35,669 nucleotides of DNA from Granulicella sp. (GTDB lineage: Bacteria > Acidobacteriota > Terriglobia > Terriglobales > Acidobacteriaceae). Position 1 is the first letter of the stretch, and each line of letters opens with the position of its first letter. Both the position numbers and the translations under genes were made by a program. The DNA is taken from positions 25,111-60,779 of the forward strand of contig PKWU01000042.1 of the NCBI GenBank assembly GCA_003132145.1. The letters are read 5' to 3'. Positions 14,447 through 23,425 of the stretch are shown here, piece by piece. The notes under the pieces were generated by a model that did not search any database, was not told the DNA's origin, and was given only the letters and a program-made list of their open reading frames with translations.

Positions 14447-16927
14447 TTAGACTGCGGTGAGGGCGAGGCCGGCGGATTTCTCCTCGCCGTCGTCGGGGCC
14501 GTCGGGGGAGATGGTGCGGTAGAAGAGCTGGTTGTTCTCCATGTAGACCTCGAGGAAGGCGGGGCGCTGCACGATTCCGCCGGCGATGAGGGCTTCGGAG
14601 AGCGGGTCCTCGACGAAGCGCTGCAATGCTCTGCGTAAGGGGCGCGCGCCGTAGGTCCGCTCGGAGGCGGTCTTGTCGATGATCCACTGCTTGGCGCTGT
14701 CGGTGACAGAGAGCGTGATGGCCTTGTGGACGAGGTTGGCGTTCATCTGCTGCACCAGCAGCTCCATGATCTGCAAGAGGTCGGTGTTGGTGAGCGAGGT
14801 GAAGATGATGACCTCGTCGAGGCGGTTGAGGAACTCCGGGTTGAAGGTGCGCTTGACCTCGCCCTTGACCAGCTCCTCCATCTTGTCGAGAACCATGTTC
14901 TCGTTGCTGCTCTGGAAGCCGAGGCCCTCGCGCTTCTGCAGGTGCTTGGCACCGATGTTGGAGGTCATGACGATGATGGTGTTCTTGAAGTCCACGGTGT
15001 TGCCGAGGCCGTCGGTGAGCTGGCCGTCCTCGAAGACCTGAAGGAGCAGGTTGAAGATGTCGGGGTGGGCTTTTTCGATCTCGTCGAGCAGGACGACAGA
15101 GTAGGGTGAACGCTTGACGCGCTCGGTGAGCTGGCCGCCCTCCTCGTAGCCGACGTATCCCGGAGGCGAGCCGATGAGCTTGGAGACGGAGTGCTTCTCC
15201 ATGAACTCCGACATATCGAAGCGGATGAGGGACTTTTCGGAGCCGAAGAGGAAGTGCGCAAGGGTGCGCGCCATCTCGGTTTTGCCAACGCCGGTGGGGC
15301 CGAGGAAGAGGAAGCTGCCGATGGGACGCGCGGGGTTCTTGAGGCCGGCGCGCGAACGGCGGATGGCACGGGCCAGCGCGGAGATTGCCTTGTCCTGCGA
15401 GATGACGCGTTTGTGCAGTTCCTCCTCGACGCGCAGCAACTTCTGCGTCTCTTCCTCTTTGATCGAAGTGATGGGGACGCCGGTCCAGCGGCTGACCACG
15501 TCCTCGATGTCTTCGCGGGTGACGATGCCGGCGGAGGAGTCGTCGAGGTGGTACTTGTCGCGCAGAGTGCGCAGGTTCTCGCGCTCCTTGCGCTCCTCGT
15601 CGGAGTAGAAGCGGGCCTTCTCGAACTCGTGGTTGGCGATGGCGTTCTCCATGCGATGCACGATGAACTTGATGCGCTTCTGGACTTCGGTGAGCTCCTC
15701 GGGCAGGGAGGTCTGGCGGAGCTTGACGCGCGCGCCGGCCTCGTCGATGAGGTCGATGGCCTTGTCGGGCAGGAAGCGGTCGGGGATGTAGCGGCTGGAA
15801 TGAGTCACCGAAAAATTGATTGCCTCATCGGTGTAGGAGACGGCATGAAACTTCTCGTACTTCTCCTTGATGCCGTTGATGATCTTGATCGCGTCTTCCT
15901 CGCTTGGCGGCGGGACCTTGACGGCCTGGAAGCGGCGCTCCAGCGAGCGGTCCTTCTCGATGGACTTGCGATACTCGGCGGGCGTGGTTGCGCCGATGCA
16001 CTGGATCTCGCCGCGGCTGAGGGCGGGCTTGAGGATGTTGGCGGCGTCGAGCGAACCCTCGGCCGAGCCGGCACCAACCAGGGTATGCAACTCGTCGATG
16101 AAGACGATGCAGTTCTGGTTCTCCATCAGCTCCTTCATGATCATCTTCAGGCGCTCTTCAAACTGGCCGCGATACTTTGTGCCGGCGACGATGAGGGAGA
16201 GGTCGAGCGCGAGGATGCGCTTGTCGGCGAGGAAGCTGGGGACATCTCCGTCGGCGATCTTCTGGGCCAAGCCTTCGACGATGGCCGTCTTGCCGACGCC
16301 CGGCTCGCCGATGAGGACAGGGTTGTTCTTGGTGCGGCGGCAGAGGATCTGGATGACTCGTTCGACCTCGGCGTCGCGACCGACCAGCGGATCGAGCTGC
16401 TGGTCGAGGGCGTTCTGGGTGAGGTCGCGGGAGAACTCGGCGAGCAGACTCTGCTCGTTGCGCTGGGCTTTACCGGTCTGCTGCACCGGGGCTTTTTCCT
16501 GCGTGGTGCGCTGCAACTCCTCGCGGATGGCGGGCAGACGCAGACCGCGCTCGGTGAGGATCTCGGCGGCAAAGCACTTCTCTTCGCGCAGCAGGCCGAG
16601 CAACAAGTGTTCCGTGCCGATGTGCTTGTGGGAGAGCCGCTCGGCCTCTTCGGCCGCGTAGGCGAGCACGCGCTTGCACTCGTTGGAGAGCGGGAGGTCG
16701 ACCGAGGTGGAGACCTTCTCGCGGATGGTGGTGTGGCCTTCAATCTGCTTGCGGATGGACTCGACCGAGGCGTGCGAGCGCAGAAAGCGATTGGTGAGCG
16801 CCTTGTCCTCGCGCAGCAGGCCGAGCAGCAGGTGCTCGGTCTCGATGTAAGGCGAGCCGAACTGGCTGGCCTCGTACCGCGCAAAGAAGATTACGCGTCG
16901 CGCCTTCTCGGTATAGCGTTCGAACAT
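14447..16927 (-). CDS. clpC: ATP-dependent Clp protease ATP-binding subunit ClpC
   Basis: The 826-residue protein starts at ATG 16927 right after GGGGGAAC. It has the double Clp N-domain (residues 1-145, two [10 protein letters not shown] repeats), AAA+ module D1 with Walker A GEPGVGKT (207-214) and Walker B VFIDE (275-279), a middle domain with a UVR-like helix (about 420-455), and AAA+ module D2 with Walker A GPTGVGKT (543-550). The D2 end carries [15 protein letters not shown]. This is the length and order of ClpC, the unfoldase that feeds ClpP. The upstream 287 bases (16928-17214) hold no gene. Within them a weak TACACT box (17086-17081) may be the -10; no HrcA or CtsR operator was recognised. 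Confidence 0.96.
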   Translation of the reverse strand: MFERYTEKARRVIFFARYEASQFGSPYIETEHLLLGLLREDKALTNRFLRSHASVESIRKQIEGHTTIREKVSTSVDLPLSNECKRVLAYAAEEAERLSHKHIGTEHLLLGLLREEKCFAAEILTERGLRLPAIREELQRTTQEKAPVQQTGKAQRNEQSLLAEFSRDLTQNALDQQLDPLVGRDAEVERVIQILCRRTKNNPVLIGEPGVGKTAIVEGLAQKIADGDVPSFLADKRILALDLSLIVAGTKYRGQFEERLKMIMKELMENQNCIVFIDELHTLVGAGSAEGSLDAANILKPALSRGEIQCIGATTPAEYRKSIEKDRSLERRFQAVKVPPPSEEDAIKIINGIKEKYEKFHAVSYTDEAINFSVTHSSRYIPDRFLPDKAIDLIDEAGARVKLRQTSLPEELTEVQKRIKFIVHRMENAIANHEFEKARFYSDEERKERENLRTLRDKYHLDDSSAGIVTREDIEDVVSRWTGVPITSIKEEETQKLLRVEEELHKRVISQDKAISALARAIRRSRAGLKNPARPIGSFLFLGPTGVGKTEMARTLAHFLFGSEKSLIRFDMSEFMEKHSVSKLIGSPPGYVGYEEGGQLTERVKRSPYSVVLLDEIEKAHPDIFNLLLQVFEDGQLTDGLGNTVDFKNTIIVMTSNIGAKHLQKREGLGFQSSNENMVLDKMEELVKGEVKRTFNPEFLNRLDEVIIFTSLTNTDLLQIMELLVQQMNANLVHKAITLSVTDSAKQWIIDKTASERTYGARPLRRALQRFVEDPLSEALIAGGIVQRPAFLEVYMENNQLFYRTISPDGPDDGEEKSAGLALTAV

Positions 16928-17214
16928 GTTCCCCCTTCAAGCCGCGGCCACTGCATCCGCCCGAAGGCCCGATGCAGCGCCATTGATCGAACCTGCCTCC
17001 GCGCCAGTTGCTTGCGAAGACCTTACAGTGCACTCCCGACTGGATGAATCCAGATAAGGAACTCCCATCCCACACCTACCAGTGTAGTCGCTGCACAGAA
17101 GATGCGAAAATCACTCGAAAGTTCTGACTAGCGTAACACTGATTTGGAGCCCAGCGTTTAGATGCACATGATGTTGCGTTGGCACCAAACTCCGTGCTGC
17201 GAAGATGGGGGCAG

Positions 17215-17931
17215 CTAGCGGGCTGCAAGCTGTTGCAGTTGGCCGTCGCGCAGGCGGAGGACGCGGCCACAGCGCGATGCGAAGTCGAGATTGTGGGTGA
17301 CGAGGACGCTGGTGAGTTGATGCTCGCGGTGCAGCTTTTGGATCAACGCAAAGACGGCTTCGGCGGTTTTGCCGTCGAGATCGCCGGTCGGCTCGTCGGC
17401 CAGCAGGAGCTTTGGCCCGGTGACGAGGGCGCGGGCGAGGCTGACACGCTGCTGCTCTCCGCCGCTCAGTTCGCCGGAGCGATGCTCGGCGCGGGCGGAG
17501 AGACCGACCTCGTTGAGCCATCGGCTGGCTTGCTGGAGGGCCTCGGGACGGCGGAGGCCACGCGCAAGCAGCGGCATGGCGACGTTCTCCAGCGCGGTGA
17601 ACTCGGGCAGGAGATAGTGGAACTGCCAGACGTAGCCCACATCGCGGTTGCGGAACTCGGCGGATTGGCGCGGGTTGAGCTGGCTGAGATTGGTTTCACC
17701 GAGCCAGACCTCGCCTGCCGTGGGACGGTCGAGCGCGGCGAGGAGATGGAGGAGGGAACTCTTGCCGGTGCCGCTCTCGCCGACGATGGCGACCATTTCA
17801 CCGGACGCGATGGAGAAGTCGAGGTTGCGAAAGAGAACGACCTCGCCGGAGGAGTTGACGTTCGGGCTGGCTGCGCGCGAATCCGCCGCGATTGCCGGAT
17901 AGATTTTGGTCAGGCCGATTGCGCGCAGCAT
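17215..17931 (-). CDS. lolD: Lipoprotein-releasing ABC transporter ATPase LolD
   Basis: ATG at 17931 follows GGGAGAACAAG and overlaps the stop of the upstream gene (TGATG). The 238-residue protein has Walker A GESGTGKSS, Q-loop YVWQFHYLLPEFTALENV, signature LSGGEQQRVSLARAL, Walker B LLLADEPTGDLD and the H-loop VTHN. The FHYLLPEFTALENV-MPLL stretch is characteristic of LolD. It powers extraction of lipoproteins from the inner membrane together with the permease encoded at 18394-19647. A short insert-like stretch (residues 13-31) separates the first strand from the rest. The operon order is permease, small secreted protein, LolD. Confidence 0.92.
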   Translation of the reverse strand: MLRAIGLTKIYPAIAADSRAASPNVNSSGEVVLFRNLDFSIASGEMVAIVGESGTGKSSLLHLLAALDRPTAGEVWLGETNLSQLNPRQSAEFRNRDVGYVWQFHYLLPEFTALENVAMPLLARGLRRPEALQQASRWLNEVGLSARAEHRSGELSGGEQQRVSLARALVTGPKLLLADEPTGDLDGKTAEAVFALIQKLHREHQLTSVLVTHNLDFASRCGRVLRLRDGQLQQLAAR

Positions 17932-18401
17932 CACTTGTTCTCCCGCTCTGCATTGCATTTATTCAAAGGATCGTTGTTTACGGTCATCAACCGATAGGTG
18001 TAATCAGTTTCATTGGTGGCACGAAAACCATCGAACCAAATTCTTCCGATGTTTCCTCCGTACTCAATAGTGAATCCGTGACTATTGCCCCAAACGTCTT
18101 TCTCGGTTGATCCCAGAATTGCACATCGGATTCCGGTATCGAAGATTTCATCGAAATGACGTAGAAACTCCGATCGATTCCGAATATATGTTTTCTTCTC
18201 ATGCAATCCCGTAAGCAATGGATATTCGACAATGTTTGACAGACCTGTACGATCATTTACCTTGAGTAACTGTTGCAGGTGATTGAAGAAGGCTTGAGCC
18301 TGAGGAGTGTCTGGTCGGTTCGAGTCAGTGTGCTGACCGAACAAAAGTTTTGGAAAGACGATACATCCGATTAGAACGAGAATTCGTAGTGATTTATTCA
18401 T
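17931..18401 (-). CDS. Small secreted protein, NTF2/SnoaL-like, inside the lol operon
   Basis: This 156-residue protein overlaps lolE by eight bases at its start and lolD by one base (TGATG) at its end, so it is translated as part of the operon. It has a clear signal peptide, MNKSLRILVLIGCIVFPKLLFGQ. The mature part, with IVEYPLLTG, KTYIRNRSEFLRHFDEIFD and GNIGRIWFDGF, recalls small secreted proteins with an NTF2/SnoaL-like fold (YP...I-N--EFL--YD-IF...G-IWF). Its GC content is clearly below that of both lol genes, and codons such as ATA and TTA are frequent. It may be a late arrival that kept operon coupling. A link to lipoprotein transport is only positional. Confidence 0.7.
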   Translation of the reverse strand: MNKSLRILVLIGCIVFPKLLFGQHTDSNRPDTPQAQAFFNHLQQLLKVNDRTGLSNIVEYPLLTGLHEKKTYIRNRSEFLRHFDEIFDTGIRCAILGSTEKDVWGNSHGFTIEYGGNIGRIWFDGFRATNETDYTYRLMTVNNDPLNKCNAERENK

Positions 18402-19647
18402 AGCGGAGGGCCTCGGCGGGGAGGACTTTGGCGGCGCTGCTGCTGGGGTAGAGGGTGGCGAGCAGGCTGACGCCGAGCGAGACGGCGGCGACGATGAGCG
18501 CGTCGATGAGGCGCGGAGCGAAGGGCAGGTAGTCGATGGAGTAGACCGACGCGTCGAGGTGGATGAAGCGGTAGTGGCCGCCCAGCCAACTGAGGCCGAA
18601 GCCGAGGACCAGGCCGAGCGCGGTTCCGATCAGCGAGATGAGAAGGCCTTGCAGGAGGAAGATGCGGCGGACCTGATCGACGCGGACGCCGAAGCTCATC
18701 AGCACGGCGATGTCGCGCGTCTTCTCCATCACCATCATGGTGAGGGCGATGAGGATGTTGAGCGCGGCGACACAGACGATGAGCGCGAGGATGATGAAGG
18801 TGACGATCTGCTCCAGGCGGAGGGCGCGGAAGAGTTCACGGTTCTGCTCCATCCAGTTGGTGGATTCGTAGCCGGGGCCAGCGGATTGCTCGATCTGGCG
18901 GCCGATGGAGTCGGCGCGGTACATGTCGTCGACCTTAAAGCTGATGGCGGAGATGAGGTCGGGTTCGGAGAAGAGACGCTGCGCGTCGGCGAGACGGATG
19001 AAGGCGTAGCTGGAATCGTACTGGTAGAAGCCGGAGTTGAAGACGCCGGCTACGGTATATCGCTGGTACTTGGGGACAAGGCCGAGCGGGGTGAGTTCGC
19101 CCTGCGGGCTGGTGACGAGGATGGTGTCGCCGACCTCCGCGCCGATGGTCTGGGCGAGGTCCTGGCCGATGACGATGGGAGGGACGGATTGCGCGGCCGC
19201 TGCGTCGCTGGTGGCGGGCTGCGGATTCAACGGCTCCGCGCTGCCTTGCTGGACGGATTGCAGGAGGTCGGAGACGGTGCGCTGGTCGGAGGGGACGATG
19301 CCGTCGATGAGGGCGCCGGCGCTCTTAGCGTTACGCGAGATGAGGACCTCTTCGTAGAGGCCGGGAGCGGCGGCAGTGACATGGGGGAGCGCGCGCAGGC
19401 GCGAGAGCAGAGGACGCCAGTCGCGGATTCCGTTCGCGGAGACGCGCATCAGCAGGACGTGCGCGGTGGAGCCGACGAGGCGATCCTGCAGGTCGCGGCG
19501 CATTCCGTTGGTGATGGCCAGCGCAATGATGAGCGAGGCCACGCCCGCAGCGACGCCGATGACGGAGATCGCGGTGATGACGCCGACGACGGCCTGTCGC
19601 CGTTTGGCCCGCAGGTACCGCGCCGCGATGAAGAGTTCAAATCGCAT
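18394..19647 (-). CDS. lolE: Lipoprotein-releasing system permease, LolC/LolE family
   Basis: The 417-residue protein starts MRFELFIAARYLRAKRRQAVVGVITAISVIGVAAGVASLII, the typical opening of LolC/E permeases, followed by a large periplasmic MacB-PCD-like region (residues 50-270) and three further membrane helices with VAALNILIALTMMVMEKTRDIAVLMSFG, LLISLIGTALGLVLGFGLSWLGG and IDALIVAAVSLGVSLLATLYPS. The MEKT-DIAVL-S-G segment contacts the ATPase. Four helices and one large loop give the FtsX/MacB topology. Only one permease gene is present, so the complex may be a homodimer (LolF-type) rather than LolCE. lolE versus lolC cannot be settled from sequence alone. Confidence 0.9.
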   Translation of the reverse strand: MRFELFIAARYLRAKRRQAVVGVITAISVIGVAAGVASLIIALAITNGMRRDLQDRLVGSTAHVLLMRVSANGIRDWRPLLSRLRALPHVTAAAPGLYEEVLISRNAKSAGALIDGIVPSDQRTVSDLLQSVQQGSAEPLNPQPATSDAAAAQSVPPIVIGQDLAQTIGAEVGDTILVTSPQGELTPLGLVPKYQRYTVAGVFNSGFYQYDSSYAFIRLADAQRLFSEPDLISAISFKVDDMYRADSIGRQIEQSAGPGYESTNWMEQNRELFRALRLEQIVTFIILALIVCVAALNILIALTMMVMEKTRDIAVLMSFGVRVDQVRRIFLLQGLLISLIGTALGLVLGFGLSWLGGHYRFIHLDASVYSIDYLPFAPRLIDALIVAAVSLGVSLLATLYPSSSAAKVLPAEALRYE

Positions 19648-19818
19648 CCGTCTCCTAGCGTACTATCAAGCCGCGATGAGACGCATGAATGGTTGCAGCC
19701 GCTGTAGAGAGTCGCCGATGCAAAGAAAAGAGGCGGGGCCGAAGCCCCACCCCCTCACTCTGCAAGTTTCTAGAACCTTGAACAAATCCACATCGTTGTT
19801 CCAGCGTACGAAAACAGA

Positions 19819-19970
19819 CAAAAGCAGATTCCTCCGCTTCGCTGCGGAATGACAAACAAAGGGGGCTGCGGAATGACAAACAATAAAACAAGCAAAAACG
19901 AAATGCGGGGATCCTTCGACTCCACCTCCCGCGATTAGACTGCGGGAGGTTTCGCTCAGAATGACAACAA
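19819..19970. repeat. Composite family A repeat with short tandem units
   Basis: The block starts AAAAGCAGATTCCTCCGCTT and carries two copies of GCTGCGGAATGACAAACAA (19841 and 19865), then AAATGCGGGGATCCTTCGAC and GGTTTCGCTCAGAATGACAA. An inner hairpin pairs CCTCCCGC with GCGGGAGG. The same units appear in a longer array at 29393-29512. The rest of 19648-19998 holds no gene I can support. Confidence 0.7.
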
Positions 19971-19998
19971 TTTCTGAGAGCAGCAAGCGGAAGCCGCT

Positions 19999-21036
19999 CT
20001 AGTTTGTCAGGACTGCGCGGTAGCGGACCTGGTTCTTCTTGACTCGGACCAGGGCCTCGTTGGCATTGGCCATGGGGAAGCGCTCGGTGATGGCCTTGAC
20101 GCCGTGGCGGGCGGCGACGTCCAGCATCTGGTAGAGATCGCGCGGGCTGCCTGTTGGACTGCCTGCGATGGACTTCTGCCCGCCGATCAGCGGGAACGCA
20201 TGGATGGAGATGGGCGAGGGGGGCACGCCCACGATGCAGAGCGTTCCCTTGGGGCGCAGGCCGTTGACGATGGACTGCCAGTCCTGGTCCGCGCCGACGG
20301 TGGAGAGCAGAAGGTCGAAGGAGCCGGCAAGTTTCTTCAGCGTACCGTTGTCGCGGGTGTTGACGAAGTGGTCCGCGCCCAGCCTGCGTGCCTCTTCTTC
20401 CTTGTCGGTGGAGGTGGAGAAGGCGGTGACCTCCGCGCCGAAGGCCCTGGCGAACTGGAGGCCCAAGTGGCCCAGTCCGCCGATGCCGATGATTCCCACG
20501 CGCGAGGAGGGGCGCACACCGAGGTTGTGCAGGGGCGAGTAGACGGTGATGCCGGCGCAGAGCAGAGGGGCGACGTTTTCGCTCTCCAGCGCGTCGGGCA
20601 CGGGGATGGCAAAGTGCGCGTTGACGCGGATGGAGTCGGCATAGCCGCCATTCCGTCCCACGCAGGTGGGTTGCGCGCTGGCGCAGAGATGCTCGTCGCC
20701 CTGACGGCACCACTCGCAGATGCCGCAACTGTCGGCCTGCCAGCCGATGCCCACGCGCTGGCCGACGGTGAGGTCGCGCACCTGGGAGCCGACCGCCGAG
20801 ACCGTTCCCACGATCTCGTGGCCGGGTATGAAGGGGTAATGGCTGATGCCCCAGTCGTTGTCGATCAGGTGGATGTCGGAGTGGCAGACCCCGCAGTGGG
20901 TGATCTTTACTTCAACTTCGTTTGTCTTCAGTTCGCCCGGCTCGTAGCGGTACGGCACCAACTGCGCTCCAGCGGCATGGACAGCCAATCCGTGAATCTC
21001 ATTGGGGGTGATTGGAATCTTCGTCTCTTTGGTCAT
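19999..21036 (-). CDS. Zinc-dependent alcohol dehydrogenase, CAD/YahK type
   Basis: ATG at 21036 follows GAGTGAC and yields 345 residues, the normal size; the frame extends upstream without family similarity. Catalytic zinc ligands are Cys48 in THCGVCHSD and His73-Glu74 in PGHEIVG; the structural zinc has Cys104, Cys107, Cys110 and Cys118 (CGICEWCRQGDEHLC). The GIGGLGHLGLQFARAFGAEV segment binds the nicotinamide cofactor, with STSTDKEEEARRLGADHFV following. This pattern is that of the cinnamyl-alcohol dehydrogenase branch, which reduces assorted aldehydes with NADPH. The true substrate is unknown. It stands alone. Confidence 0.9.
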   Translation of the reverse strand: MTKETKIPITPNEIHGLAVHAAGAQLVPYRYEPGELKTNEVEVKITHCGVCHSDIHLIDNDWGISHYPFIPGHEIVGTVSAVGSQVRDLTVGQRVGIGWQADSCGICEWCRQGDEHLCASAQPTCVGRNGGYADSIRVNAHFAIPVPDALESENVAPLLCAGITVYSPLHNLGVRPSSRVGIIGIGGLGHLGLQFARAFGAEVTAFSTSTDKEEEARRLGADHFVNTRDNGTLKKLAGSFDLLLSTVGADQDWQSIVNGLRPKGTLCIVGVPPSPISIHAFPLIGGQKSIAGSPTGSPRDLYQMLDVAARHGVKAITERFPMANANEALVRVKKNQVRYRAVLTN

Positions 21037-21167
21037 GATCGTCACTCGCGTTCCTGGGATATCTCTGAATGCTACATCACCGTGCAGGACTTTCCTGTGC
21101 AAGATACCACAGGCAGAGCTCCTTATCTGCCATTTTGGGAAGGTCTTAGCCAGTGCTCAACGTTCCC

Positions 21168-21250
21168 TGAGGGGTTAAAGCCCCATTGTATTTGCGGCAC
21201 TTACGGCGGGACTTAAGACCCGAGCTTTCAAAGCAAGGCATATTCGGAGG
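21168..21250. repeat. Dispersed repeat, family C (GGGGTTAAAGCCCC type)
   Basis: GGGGTTAAAGCCCC at 21171-21184 is followed by GCGGCACTTACGGCGGG and GACTTAAGACCCG. Related hairpin blocks occur at 24146-24234 and 32628-32700. The rest of 21037-21408 (372 bases) holds no gene I recognise. Confidence 0.45.
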
Positions 21251-21408
21251 CGCTTGATGGGACGCCGCATCAGGTCTTATGTTGGCGAAGTTCCCGTCAC
21301 AAACAAGGCAGAGACGATCCGAATCCTGCTCGAAAGACACTGCCAGCCGCAGCATGCAGCCGGAACGGGGCGAAGTTCGTCTAAACCGGAGTAAAGTCTG
21401 AGATACAG

Positions 21409-22665
21409 ATGACGACCATGACAGAGCCTTCCGCAGCCCGGTTTCTCCGCCTCCAGACGGTTCTGATTGGCGCGCTGGCGCTGGCTGTTGTTGTCACGAT
21501 TACCGCGCCTGCGCAGGTCCCGGCTACGCCGCCTGCCGCGCAGCCTGCTACGCCGACGGTCGCGCAGCCTGCTACGCCGCCCGCCGCGCAGCCTGCTACG
21601 CCGACGGTTGCCCAGCCGGCTGACCAGAGCTCCGGCTCCGAGGCTGGCCCCAACAGCGACAACGGGACGATCGTGATTCCGAAGAAGAAGGAGCCGGAGG
21701 AGCCACCGCCTCCGCCCGCGCCGGCCGAGCCGAAGATCAAGAATCCGGGCGGGGAGACCTACTCGCTGCGGGTTGACGTTCCCATCGTCAACCTGGACGT
21801 GAGCGTGATTCTGGACAAGAACCACCAGTTCGTGCCCGGGCTGAAGGCGGCGAACTTTTTGGTTCTGGAAGATGGCGTGGAGCAGAAGGTGGACAGGGTG
21901 CGCATCGGGCAGACGCCGATCACGGCTGTGATGCTGCTGGAGTTCGCGGCCAACTCCTACTACTACATCAACGAGATGCGCACGGCGTCGGTGGGCTTCT
22001 TCCACTCGCTGCGCCCGGACGACTATGTGGCCGTGATGACGTACGACTTGCAGACCCACATCCTCAGCGACTTTACCAACAACAAGGACGTGATTGCCGA
22101 GAGCCTGAACTCGCTGACCATGCCGGGCTTCAGCGATACGGACATGTTCGACGCACTGTACGAGACGCTGGATCGCACCAGCCGGATCGAAGGCCGCAAG
22201 TACATTCTGCTGATCGGCACCGGGCGCGACACGTTCTCCAAGATCACGCTGGACAAGATACTGGCCAAGATCAAGGCGACGCCGAACGTGACGATTTTCA
22301 CCATTGGCACCGGCGCGCTGGTCAATGAGATGAGAGCGGGCGGCGGGATGCGCGAGATGAACTACCTGCAGGCCCAGAACCAACTGAAGACCTTCGCCGA
22401 GATGACTGGCGGGCTGAGCTTCTCGCCGCTCTTCCAGGGCGAGCTGCCCGACGACTTCGCGCAGATCAACAACTCGATCCGCAACCAGTACCTGCTCAGC
22501 TATCGGCCGACCAACCCGGCCAACGACGGCAGCTACCGCAAGGTGAAGGTCATCCTGGTGGACAACGAAGGGCACCCGATGCAGATGCAGGACGAAAAGG
22601 GCAGGCCGCTGAAGTACTCCGTGATTGCGCGCGACGGGTATAAGGCACGGCTGCCGGTGGAGTAG
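21409..22665 (+). CDS. VWFA-related secreted protein (Acidobacteria type)
   Basis: The 418-residue protein has an N-terminal hydrophobic segment (LQTVLIGALALAVVVTITAPAQ) that should export it, a repeat of ATPPAAQP/ATPTVAQP octapeptides at residues 39-70, a proline-rich linker, then a von Willebrand A-like domain from about 120. The SLRVDVPIVNLDVSVILDKN opening and the FLVLEDGVEQ--D stretch are typical of the VWFA-related family (TIGR03436) abundant in Acidobacteria. The usual MIDAS motif DxSxS reads LLEFAANS here, so metal binding is probably weakened or lost. The domain ends near YLLSYRPTNPANDGSYRKVKV. Such proteins are thought to mediate protein contacts outside the cell; the partner is unknown. 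ATG 21418 is an alternative start. Confidence 0.85.
   Translation: MTTMTEPSAARFLRLQTVLIGALALAVVVTITAPAQVPATPPAAQPATPTVAQPATPPAAQPATPTVAQPADQSSGSEAGPNSDNGTIVIPKKKEPEEPPPPPAPAEPKIKNPGGETYSLRVDVPIVNLDVSVILDKNHQFVPGLKAANFLVLEDGVEQKVDRVRIGQTPITAVMLLEFAANSYYYINEMRTASVGFFHSLRPDDYVAVMTYDLQTHILSDFTNNKDVIAESLNSLTMPGFSDTDMFDALYETLDRTSRIEGRKYILLIGTGRDTFSKITLDKILAKIKATPNVTIFTIGTGALVNEMRAGGGMREMNYLQAQNQLKTFAEMTGGLSFSPLFQGELPDDFAQINNSIRNQYLLSYRPTNPANDGSYRKVKVILVDNEGHPMQMQDEKGRPLKYSVIARDGYKARLPVE
21523..21618 (+). repeat. Four 24-bp in-frame coding repeats in the VWFA-related gene
   Basis: Units begin GCTACGCCG at 21523, 21547, 21571 and 21595 and encode ATPPAAQP, ATPTVAQP, ATPPAAQP, ATPTVAQP. The alternating A-B-A-B pattern suggests duplication of a 48-base pair of units. 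Such a repeat may change copy number between strains without shifting the frame. Confidence 0.9.
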
Positions 22666-22699
22666 GGCTGCTGAGCTAGAGATGCGCAGGAGGCAGCGG

Positions 22700-23365
22700 T
22701 TAGTGGGAGGAGTAGGTTTTGTCGGGGGCGGAGCAGAGGGGTTCGAGGGGGCAGTCGGCGCAGCGAGGCTTGCGGGCGATGCAGACCTGGCGGCCATGCG
22801 AGATGAGCTGGTGGGAGAGGTCGATCCATTTGGATTGCGGGATGATGCGCATGAGGTCGCGCTCGACTTTTTCGGGGGTGGTCTCTTTGGTGAGGGCGAG
22901 GCGGCGGGCGATGCGCAGGACGTGCGTGTCGACGACGATGCCGTCGGCGATCTTGAACCAGGTGCCGAGGACGACGTTGGCCGTCTTGCGGGCGACGCCG
23001 GGGATGCGGAGAAGTTCGGGCATGGTCTGCGGGACTTTGCCGTGGAACTCTTCGGTGATGATGCGGCCTGCACCTTGGATGGACTTCGCCTTGTTGCGGA
23101 AGAAGCCGGTGGTGCGAATGAGTTCTTCCAGCTCGGGGAGGGAGGCCGCGGACATTGCCTTGGGCGTGGGAAAGGTTTTGAAGAGCGCGGGAGTCACCAG
23201 GTTGACGCGGACGTCGGTACACTGCGCGGAGAGGATGGTGGCGACGGTGAGCTGCCACGCGCTCTTGTGGTGGAGGGCGCAGACGGCGTTGGGGTAGGTT
23301 TGTTGCAGGGTGTCGAGGATGGTGGCGACGCGCTGCGGATTTGTGGGGGAGATGTTCTTCGGCAT
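22700..23365 (-). CDS. nth: Endonuclease III, DNA glycosylase/AP lyase
   Basis: The 221-residue protein contains the helix-hairpin-helix LLRIPGVARKTANVVL with catalytic Lys127, the conserved Asp146 in VVDTHVLRIARRL, and the C-terminal iron-sulfur ligands Cys195, Cys202, Cys205 and Cys211 in the C-x6-C-x2-C-x5-C pattern. These define endonuclease III, which removes oxidised pyrimidines and cleaves at the abasic site. It converges with the VWFA-related gene. Confidence 0.96.
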   Translation of the reverse strand: MPKNISPTNPQRVATILDTLQQTYPNAVCALHHKSAWQLTVATILSAQCTDVRVNLVTPALFKTFPTPKAMSAASLPELEELIRTTGFFRNKAKSIQGAGRIITEEFHGKVPQTMPELLRIPGVARKTANVVLGTWFKIADGIVVDTHVLRIARRLALTKETTPEKVERDLMRIIPQSKWIDLSHQLISHGRQVCIARKPRCADCPLEPLCSAPDKTYSSH

Positions 23366-23425
23366 GGCTGTTTCTCGCGAGCAAATTACAGAATTATTCG
23401 AGCCCGCCCTCGCACAGCATGTAAG

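Noticed and set aside
15191..17047. 618-codon open frame on the plus strand
   Set aside because: It lies fully antisense to clpC, has a low-complexity Gly/Ala/Asp/Val composition, and results from the GC-rich codons of the real gene.
18310..18330. GGTTCGAGTC resembling a tRNA T-loop
   Set aside because: It lies inside the coding sequence of the secreted protein and no acceptor or anticodon stem can be paired around it.
21277..23073. 598-codon minus-strand open frame over the VWFA-related gene and nth
   Set aside because: Overlaps two well-supported genes and has an Arg-rich repetitive product with no motif.
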